A stretch of DNA of 26,829 nucleotides from JARIHD01 sp964610985 (GTDB lineage Bacteria > Patescibacteriota > Saccharimonadia > Saccharimonadales > UBA4665): assembly GCA_964610985.1 (NCBI GenBank), contig CAZSZJ010000016.1, positions 1 to 26,829 on the forward strand, written 5' to 3'. The notes under the pieces are model-generated. The model saw nothing but the letters and a program-made list of their open reading frames with translations. It did no database searches and was not told the origin of the DNA. A program made the position numbers and the translations under genes. Shown here piece after piece: positions 21,777 to 26,829 of the stretch (positions within the stretch are counted from its first letter, which is position 1; each line of letters begins with the position of its first letter).

Positions 21777-21807
21777 TATTTCTCTTTAATGGTTATGGTT
21801 TAAGGTT

Positions 21808-21813
21808 ATTATA
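21808..21813 (-). promoter_or_regulatory. TATAAT -10 box of the spherulin-4-like gene
   Basis: A perfect TATAAT on the minus strand lies about 31 nt before ATG 21776. No clear -35 is seen. Confidence 0.45.
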
Positions 21814-21857
21814 CTCTGCGCCTGGCCAAAAGAGCTAGCGTTTATATGCCACCCCGG

Positions 21858-23147
21858 TTACTCGCCAGGGTGCGTGCCGTCGATAAATTCTTGGCAAAAG
21901 CGTTCGAATACGGCGTTCGTCCAGCCAAAACCGGTCTGAGATGGATACACACCTTTGAGCGGCGGTTTTTCGGGGTTCACTACGTTGTACTTCTCTAGGA
22001 ACAAACCATGCTCGTCAAACCACTGCAAATTGGTACGCAGCCACTTCATGGCGATGCGGCGGGCGTCGTCGTGGTAGCCATACCGCTGCAGGCCCTTAAC
22101 CACGATAAAATGCAGCGGCGCCCAACCGTTGGGATACGCCCACTGCGTGGGTATGGCGCCGGGCACATACTGGCCGAGCGGCAGGTTGTCGGTGGTAGAC
22201 AGGCCGCCTTTTTGTTCGAATCGCCTCAGGGCCTTGACCATAGCCTGGGCTTGACGGCCATCTACCATTCCGGCCCACATCGTAAAGTACGGCGCGAGCG
22301 AACTGATGTTGCCACGCTTTTCTTTGACGTAATTGTAGTCATAAAACAGGCCGCGGCCAGAGTCCCACATGAGGTCAATCATGGTCTTTTTGCGCACCGC
22401 AGCAGCTTTTTCCCATTTGGCAGCGTCGGTTTTGTCGCCAAAAATACGGGCAGCCCGAGCAAAGTCCATTTCGTATTTGTAGAGTAATGCGTTTAAGTCC
22501 ACAGGGACGTAATTGAGTGCGTGCCGGTTAAAACGCGGCGTGTAGTCCCAGCCACTTTCGGCTTCGGCCAGATCATGCGTCATATTTATGTCGTAATAGC
22601 GACTCAGTCCTTTGTGCACCAAGCGCCAATTAGGCTTCACCGTACCCATCCAAACTTCGTTGTATTCCTGCTGAGCAAGTTCGATCGCTTTTTTGAGCCA
22701 GTCGCGACCGGGACTATAGACGTTATAGATATCAAAGATGAAGCTCGTTAGCAGAGGCGGTTGCGACCGGCCGGTCAGATAGGTACGAGACGCATTTGGA
22801 ATGCCATGAAAGCGCCCCAGCAGATGCAGCAGATTTTCTAGCATGCCTTCCACTAACTCTTTGTGCGGTTCGTCCAGCAGTCCTTGTACAATAAAATAGC
22901 TGTCCCAGTAATACATTTCGTTGTAGTCAAAGTTCGTACCTTCTTCGGAACTGGGAATCAAGTATGGCTTAGGCAAACCAAGCACACTACCGTCGTCTTT
23001 TGGATGGTAGCGTTCAAGTTTTGGCCAATAGGCACGAATATAGTCACGTGCAATTTTAACTTGGTCGGATGTCAGATCCTGGCTTTTGCGCCGCAAAAAA
23101 AGGCGGGCAGGACTTTGGTTGGCAATCTGTTTGGCTTTATCTAGCAT
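21858..23147 (-). CDS. Alpha,alpha-trehalase, glycoside hydrolase family 37
   Basis: The 429-residue protein carries the GH37 signatures: FDYNEMYYWDSYF (73-85), the substrate loop TGRSQPP (125-131), AESGWDYTPRF (196-206) with the presumed acid Asp201, QWAYPNGWAPLH (335-346), LEKYNVV with the presumed base Glu385, and GFGWTNAVF (406-414). It hydrolyses trehalose to two glucose. There is no signal peptide, so it should act in the cytoplasm, where the sugar must be imported or made. The promoter is TTGACG (23184-23179), 17 nt, TAGGCT (23161-23156), 8 nt before ATG 23147. It is shorter than E. coli TreA/TreF, mainly at the N-terminus. Confidence 0.92.
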   Translation of the reverse strand: MLDKAKQIANQSPARLFLRRKSQDLTSDQVKIARDYIRAYWPKLERYHPKDDGSVLGLPKPYLIPSSEEGTNFDYNEMYYWDSYFIVQGLLDEPHKELVEGMLENLLHLLGRFHGIPNASRTYLTGRSQPPLLTSFIFDIYNVYSPGRDWLKKAIELAQQEYNEVWMGTVKPNWRLVHKGLSRYYDINMTHDLAEAESGWDYTPRFNRHALNYVPVDLNALLYKYEMDFARAARIFGDKTDAAKWEKAAAVRKKTMIDLMWDSGRGLFYDYNYVKEKRGNISSLAPYFTMWAGMVDGRQAQAMVKALRRFEQKGGLSTTDNLPLGQYVPGAIPTQWAYPNGWAPLHFIVVKGLQRYGYHDDARRIAMKWLRTNLQWFDEHGLFLEKYNVVNPEKPPLKGVYPSQTGFGWTNAVFERFCQEFIDGTHPGE

Positions 23148-23155
23148 GTATATGT

Positions 23156-23184
23156 AGCCTAAAAGAGTATGGGGCGGGCGTCAA
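23156..23184 (-). promoter_or_regulatory. Promoter of the trehalase gene
   Basis: TTGACG (23184-23179), a 17-nt spacer and a weak -10 TAGGCT (23161-23156), 8 nt before the ATG. Confidence 0.4.
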
Positions 23185-23210
23185 GGCGTTAAATTCTCGT
23201 TAATCGTTAA

Positions 23211-23807
23211 TTAAAACTTTGGGCATTCCGGAATGACGTTACCTGTCGGTGGTTGCGATGGGACAAAGGTCGGCGGAAATCCCGCATCAGCGGCAGGCAA
23301 GAATGCGTTAACCTTCGTACCGGCATAGTTAAATTCAGCATACAACCACCGATCGCTCTGGGACCCTTCATTGTCGACAACCATTCCACCGCTCTTTGCA
23401 CACATCACCTCAATCTCCTGGCCATCGGCTATAGCAAGTAGTCTGCCATCTACATTGGGGTATTTATTAGCTTCGTTTTCATATGGTGCACTGTATGCCC
23501 GAATAACACCGTCCGCATGATCCCGACAGCGTCCGTCAGCCTTGACACTCCAGGCCCCGCCCACCAGGCGCTTGACCTGCTGGTGGGTGTGCGGCGTCCA
23601 GGAACATGACTCCTGCGGAATGCCACGCTCATTCATTTTGGGGGTTACAGGAGGGGCAGCGACTGCACGGCCAGACAGTTGAGGGGGATCTTTATCGACC
23701 CCCAACAGACCTATAGAGCCCAATCCAATTACGGCGACAGCTATCCCAAATCCCTGCGAGACTTCCGCTTTTTTTAACTCACGTATAAACTCGCCCACGC
23801 GCTTCAT
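23211..23807 (-). CDS. Membrane-anchored secreted protein with an SH3-like domain
   Basis: The 198-residue protein has a single hydrophobic segment near the N-terminus (GFGIAVAVIGLGSIGLLGV, 19-37), a Pro-rich linker and an outer domain. The domain has three to four cysteines (ESCSWTP, GRCRDHA, EVMCAKS, PECPKF) and an SH3b-like pattern: LAIADGQEIEVMCAKSGG, then SDRWLYAEFNYAGTKVNAFL. Bacterial SH3 domains of this kind often bind the cell wall. Partners are unknown. A GGAGAA site lies about 8 nt before ATG 23807. Confidence 0.6.
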   Translation of the reverse strand: MKRVGEFIRELKKAEVSQGFGIAVAVIGLGSIGLLGVDKDPPQLSGRAVAAPPVTPKMNERGIPQESCSWTPHTHQQVKRLVGGAWSVKADGRCRDHADGVIRAYSAPYENEANKYPNVDGRLLAIADGQEIEVMCAKSGGMVVDNEGSQSDRWLYAEFNYAGTKVNAFLPAADAGFPPTFVPSQPPTGNVIPECPKF

Positions 23808-23829
23808 CGCTGGATTCTCCGGTCTTTTG

Positions 23830-23851
23830 AGGTTTAAGAAAGACTAAACCT
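23830..23851. terminator. Weak hairpin after the flavodoxin operon
   Basis: AGGTTTA (23830-23836) and TAAACCT (23845-23851) form a 7-bp AT-rich stem with an 8-nt loop, between the flavodoxin gene and the SH3-like gene on the same strand. There is no U-tract. Confidence 0.3.
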
Positions 23852-23894
23852 TACCACTGGGCGGTCATATGCAACTGTGAAATATCTTACAAAA

Positions 23895-24623
23895 TCAGCG
23901 GTATTCGGGATTTTCGTAATCAAACCGTGCTCCAGCGTCCCATTTGCTGCGCTGGTTTCCATAAGCTGGAACGCCGCCCGCATCCTTGAGCATCTTGGCA
24001 AAATGCATCAAGTTCCAGGTCATGAAGGCCGTATTGCGATTGGTAAAGTCATTTTCGGGGCCGCCTGAACCTTTGTCGAGATAGCTCGGGCCAGGCCCAG
24101 CTTCGCCCACCCAACCAGCGTCAGCCTGGGGTGGAATAGCATAACCGAGGTGCTGTAGGCTATATAAAATGTTTTGGGCGCAATGTTTGATGCCATCTTC
24201 GTTGCCGGTTATGAGACAGCCGCCGACTTTACCATAGAAGGCGTACTGGCCATTTTTATTGAGATCACCAGAATTACCATAGAGACGCTCAATGATCCGT
24301 TTAGTAACCGAACTATTATCGCCGAGCCAGATCGGACCCGCGATGATCAGAATGTCGGCTTTTTGCACTTTTTTGTAGATCTCTGGCCACTCGTCGGTTT
24401 TCCAGCCTTTTTCACGCATATCCGGATACACACCGGTAGCAATATCATGGTCGATGGGACGGATCACTTCTACGTTTACGCCATGTTTTTCCAAAAGTTC
24501 TTGACTGGCGTCGATGAGTCCCTGGGTATTACTGACTTCCGGGCTCTTTTTGAGCGTACAGTTAAATATAAGTGCGTTCAGCCCAGAGAAATCCCATTTT
24601 TTATGATCAGCTTGGTCGCTCAT
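23895..24623 (-). CDS. Flavodoxin-fold NAD(P)H-dependent FMN reductase-like protein
   Basis: The 242-residue protein has a flavodoxin-like Rossmann layout. The first strand and phosphate loop are NALIFNCTLKKSPEVSNT; a second conserved block is KADILIIAGPIWLGDNSSVT with KRIIERL; a third is YGKVGGCLITGNEDG. These match NADPH-dependent FMN reductase/flavodoxin family oxidoreductases that bind FMN. The physiological substrate is unknown. ATG 24623 has an AAGGAG site. It follows the MBL-fold gene by 17 nt, so the two form an operon. Confidence 0.85.
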   Translation of the reverse strand: MSDQADHKKWDFSGLNALIFNCTLKKSPEVSNTQGLIDASQELLEKHGVNVEVIRPIDHDIATGVYPDMREKGWKTDEWPEIYKKVQKADILIIAGPIWLGDNSSVTKRIIERLYGNSGDLNKNGQYAFYGKVGGCLITGNEDGIKHCAQNILYSLQHLGYAIPPQADAGWVGEAGPGPSYLDKGSGGPENDFTNRNTAFMTWNLMHFAKMLKDAGGVPAYGNQRSKWDAGARFDYENPEYR

Positions 24624-24640
24624 AGTCTCTCCTTACATTC

Positions 24641-25303
24641 CTACAATTCAAACGGTTCGCTTATTTCTTCTGGCGAATGAAAAGCGATATTCTCTGCCTG
24701 CAGGACGCTGGCAAAGCGGCCGTAGCAAGCCTCGCGAAAAAAGTCGCGATAAAATCCGTCATGAATCGGCAAGACAGCAACCGGTGCGACCGTTTTTGCA
24801 AACGACAATGACTCAATCTCGCGCATCCACGGCGCAGCGACCGGCAGTAGCAACAGCAGCGGGCTCGGCCACTTTTCGGCGATCACCGGGTCCAAGGAGT
24901 CGCCGGGGTGAATAACCTGACCATTCACGCGGTAGGCGCAGTTCTCTGGCCCAGGGAGTAGAATGGGACCGTGCTGAGCGCGTAAAGCCTCGATACTAAA
25001 TGCACCGCATTGCTTCTGACCTTCTTCGAACACCACCCCCTCAAGCCCTCCACTTTGCAATTGTTCGACAATTTGAGTATTGGCCAAAATTGGCGCCCCC
25101 GGATTGGCAGCCGCAATAATCCGCAACGCATCGATATCCAGATGATCGGGGTGATTATGCGTTATAACGACCGCGTCAAGGTCGGTAAACTTGTGCGGGT
25201 CAACCCTGCCTTCCCTGAAACCAAAAATACCCGGGTCAAAGAGCAGCCCTCTGCCCTCCAGCTCTAACAAAATACAAGAATGAACGTATTTATAAACCTT
25301 CAT
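24641..25303 (-). CDS. MBL-fold metallo-hydrolase (UlaG/UPF0173-like)
   Basis: The 220-residue protein has the metallo-beta-lactamase fold ligands: THNHPDHLD (48-56, His49, His51, Asp53, His54), a later histidine in the Q-H-G segment, VIHPGDSL with the bridging Asp, and LPIHDGFY with the last His. The short form without extra domains resembles UPF0173/UlaG-type hydrolases. The substrate is unknown. ATG 25303 has a GGAGG site. It is the first gene of a two-gene operon with the flavodoxin-like gene, suggesting a linked hydrolysis/redox job. Confidence 0.85.
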   Translation of the reverse strand: MKVYKYVHSCILLELEGRGLLFDPGIFGFREGRVDPHKFTDLDAVVITHNHPDHLDIDALRIIAAANPGAPILANTQIVEQLQSGGLEGVVFEEGQKQCGAFSIEALRAQHGPILLPGPENCAYRVNGQVIHPGDSLDPVIAEKWPSPLLLLLPVAAPWMREIESLSFAKTVAPVAVLPIHDGFYRDFFREACYGRFASVLQAENIAFHSPEEISEPFEL

Positions 25304-25318
25304 GACCCTCCTTTGTAC

Positions 25319-25612
25319 TTAAAATTCTGAAAGTTCTTTGTCAAGCTGAATATTATCGGAATCGCTGTCAAGCGAGGTCTCGTCGAGTGTTTTTTGGGCC
25401 GTGTCTAGGTCGTCAGTGGTTGTAATGGCTGGAGCGGACCGAACGTCATTCGCTACTACTTCTTTACGCGTGGGCTGGCTGGTATTGGTCTGTTTGTGGC
25501 CCTGTTGCTTTTTGTAGACGGTATAACCGGCGAATCCCAATATACCAATTACAGCCAGAATTATCAGCGCCTCAACGGCCGAAAAACCCGATTGCTTCTT
25601 TTTGCCGGTCAT
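25319..25612 (-). CDS. Prepilin-like secreted/membrane protein
   Basis: The 97-residue protein begins with a class III (prepilin) signal: MTGKKKQSGFSAVEALIILA, with cleavage expected between Gly9 and Phe10 and Glu at position +5, followed by a hydrophobic helix (ALIILAVIGILGFAGYTVY). The remaining 60 residues are Thr/Asp-rich and probably disordered, not a globular pilin head. It could be a minor pilin of a type IV pilus. The ATG overlaps the TGA of the upstream gene by 4 nt. No prepilin peptidase or pilus ATPase is in the window. Confidence 0.75.
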   Translation of the reverse strand: MTGKKKQSGFSAVEALIILAVIGILGFAGYTVYKKQQGHKQTNTSQPTRKEVVANDVRSAPAITTTDDLDTAQKTLDETSLDSDSDNIQLDKELSEF

Positions 25613-26199
25613 CGCTGACCTGCCGTACTGGGTTGCGCTGACTTAACGGCCACAATCAGGTTGCGAATGGATGTCTTGTAGGCTTTGAGCGCTTCGTTTT
25701 GCTCTTTTAGATTACCCTGAAAAGCCGAAGCCATGCCCTTAGGGTCACTTCCATCGCACTTAAAATCTACGCTCGTCGTCTTTGCTTTTGCAACAGCTAC
25801 CTCAGCAGCCGCCTTTTTGGCATTTGCATCAGCCACAAGGGCGTCATAGTTTGCCGCCGTCTTGCCCTTGGTTGTATAAAAGACCTGCGTACGCTCAAAG
25901 ATCTTATTAAACACATCGAGTCGTTTGCTACCGCGGTCACTCATGCGCCCCATAATATTATGAATGGTTCTTTCGCGGTTCTGGCAGATCTTTAGACGGC
26001 GATCATCAAGTCGCTGTTTGGCTTCCGTTTTGCGTTCGTCTCTCCTTTCGTCGACGGTTACCCGCTCGTCATGAGAAGGACTGCCATCAGCCCCGTCATG
26101 CTCATGCGCAAAAACCAACGGCGAGACAGACAGGGTCACCGCAACCCCCAAAACCAGCGCCATCAAGGCAACCGGCAGTAATTTTCTGATCTTCAACAT
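25609..26199 (-). CDS. Secreted coiled-coil protein, partner of the prepilin-like gene
   Basis: The product (about 196 residues) has a signal peptide (MLKIRKLLPVALMALVLGVA, cleavage near VFA-HEHD). The mature N-terminus is His/Asp-rich (HEHDGADGSPSHDE) and could bind metal. Most of the rest is charged coiled coil (ERRDERKTEAKQRLDDRR, ANAKKAAAEVAVAKAK), with Cys in KICQNRE and DFKCDGS. Similar proteins are common beside pilin-like genes in Patescibacteria; the function is unknown. ATG 26199 with AAGGA 8 nt upstream is preferred over GTG 26205. The promoter is TTGGGA-17-TAAAAT. Confidence 0.7.
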   Translation of the reverse strand: MLKIRKLLPVALMALVLGVAVTLSVSPLVFAHEHDGADGSPSHDERVTVDERRDERKTEAKQRLDDRRLKICQNRERTIHNIMGRMSDRGSKRLDVFNKIFERTQVFYTTKGKTAANYDALVADANAKKAAAEVAVAKAKTTSVDFKCDGSDPKGMASAFQGNLKEQNEALKAYKTSIRNLIVAVKSAQPSTAGQR

Positions 26200-26222
26200 A
26201 TACACTGTCCTTATTTAGCAGT

Positions 26223-26251
26223 ATTTTAAGCTTAAGCCTAGTTCGTCCCAA
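26223..26251 (-). promoter_or_regulatory. Promoter of the coiled-coil/prepilin operon
   Basis: TTGGGA (26251-26246), a 17-nt spacer and TAAAAT (26228-26223), with a leader of about 17 nt before ATG 26199. Confidence 0.55.
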
Positions 26252-26262
26252 ACGTCAACAAG

Positions 26263-26286
26263 CAAAAACCCGGTTCTTGACCGGGC
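26263..26286 (-). terminator. Intrinsic terminator of the tmRNA gene
   Basis: CCCGGT (26269-26274) and ACCGGG (26280-26285) form a 6-bp GC-rich stem with a 5-nt loop, followed on the minus strand by TTTTT. It lies 11 nt after the tmRNA CCA end. Confidence 0.85.
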
Positions 26287-26296
26287 ATTAACATTC

Positions 26297-26703
26297 TGGT
26301 GGAGCTGGCGGGTACTGCCCCCGCGTCCATCGGTCTATTCAGTTAGTCTATCCTACAGGCTTAGGTTATTTGCAAAATCTCGGGTACGAAACGGCTAAAT
26401 AACCAAAACGTCCGGACCCAAAGTCCGTGGTCTTTACAAACACTATGGACAGGAGTGCTTGTGCATCCAGATGCATATGAACGCGTCATCACTATCTGAA
26501 GTCATGACGAGCGTTTTGCCTAAGTTAAATTAGGCAGCGAGAGCGACTGCACTCTTGGAAGGAGCAAACAAGTTTGCTACGTCAGAAATGAGCTTCTCGC
26601 GGGTTTCGTTTGCTTTTGCAATTGAAAGGTTTTGCCTATACGCTGACAAGCGGCCTGCTGATCTAACCGATAAAGTCCAATGTCGAGCTTAAAATTCAGC
26701 CCC
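26297..26703 (-). ncRNA. ssrA: Transfer-messenger RNA (tmRNA)
   Basis: The two ends form the tRNA-Ala-like domain: 5' GGGGCTG (26703-26697) pairs with CAGCTCC near the 3' end, with one G-U pair, followed by ACCA at 26300-26297. The T-arm-like segment is visible in the last 40 nt. The tag reading frame runs from GCA at 26619 or 26613 to TAA at 26532-26530. If it starts at 26619 the tag has 29 residues, beginning AKANETREKL and ending SKSAVALAA, so it keeps the protease-recognised ALAA end. A stem GCCTAA/TTAGGC encloses the stop codon, as in other tmRNAs. It rescues stalled ribosomes and marks their products for degradation. Confidence 0.95.
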
Positions 26704-26709
26704 ACATAA

Positions 26710-26739
26710 AATGGCATCAAGATTTCTCCTGATGCCATT
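26710..26739 (-). other. 10-bp hairpin in the tmRNA 5' leader
   Basis: AATGGCATCA (26710-26719) and TGATGCCATT (26730-26739) pair perfectly around a 10-nt loop. It lies between the TATAAT box and the mature 5' end of tmRNA, so it would be part of the precursor removed during 5' maturation, normally by RNase P. Confidence 0.55.
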
Positions 26740-26748
26740 ATTATAGCA
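26740..26748 (-). promoter_or_regulatory. Extended -10 promoter of tmRNA
   Basis: TGCTATAAT on the minus strand (26748-26740) is a perfect -10 with a TGn extension. The -35 position (TGGTTA at 26768-26763) is weak. Transcription would begin near 26733, about 30 nt before mature tmRNA. Confidence 0.6.
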
Positions 26749-26829
26749 CAAATGAATCTAAATAACCACTAGTGCGTAATAACTCAATAGCTCTGCAACA
26801 CCCAAAGACCGACTGTTCTACACTGTAAG

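Noticed and set aside
1..26829. UGA recoded as glycine (Gracilibacteria-type code)
   Set aside because: UGA closes several genes sensibly, including ATGA overlaps at 16099-16102 and 25609-25612, with no in-frame UGA inside conserved domains.

Overview
The window looks like a chromosome segment from a member of the Candidate Phyla Radiation, most probably Candidatus Saccharibacteria (TM7). This is inferred from gene content, not from a marker gene. The pointers are many conserved but unnamed short proteins, a DUF5674-type gene, trios of flavin split-barrel proteins, lone secreted proteins with a prepilin-like signal, a trehalase beside a secreted spherulin-4-like protein, and tmRNA and tRNA-Phe genes with encoded CCA. 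UGA is used as a normal stop (for example in the ATGA overlap at 16099-16102), which argues against the UGA=Gly code of Gracilibacteria/Absconditabacteria.

Layout. 1-1146: divergent gene pair (partial gene on -, APH-like kinase on +) sharing a perfect 11-bp inverted repeat over both -10 boxes. 1180-7389: mostly unrecognised proteins, a membrane-anchored alpha/beta hydrolase, one probable frameshift (about 4480) and one assembly gap (6557-6566). 7437-9732: three pyridoxamine-phosphate-oxidase-like paralogues and a ZIP metal transporter. 9778-11720: two unknown proteins. 11795-12980: a graspetide-type RiPP locus, an ATP-grasp ligase followed 13 nt later by a 69-residue precursor whose C-terminus alternates Thr and then runs into Asp/Glu. 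13125-14621: secreted M23 peptidase with an eight-repeat C-terminal region. 14757-16443: a conserved membrane protein and a DUF5674 two-gene operon. 16444-19440: a degraded accessory zone ending at tRNA-Phe, with broken genes, two diverged copies of the tRNA-Phe downstream region and repeated coding tails. 19502-26199: a minus-strand run of slipin, spherulin-4-like protein, GH37 trehalase, SH3-like secreted protein, flavodoxin/MBL operon and prepilin/coiled-coil operon. 26297-26703: tmRNA with a 29-residue tag.

How it works together. The ATP-grasp ligase probably installs ester or amide cross-links between Thr/Ser/Lys and Asp/Glu side chains of the adjacent precursor; no dedicated transporter or protease is visible beside it. 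This is the best candidate for an undescribed system here. A second, genome-style signal is that many first genes have a -10-like hexamer ending 5-8 nt before the start codon and no Shine-Dalgarno sequence, whereas genes inside operons carry clear AGGAG-type sites. This suggests routine leaderless transcription. Gene symbols are given only for ssrA.
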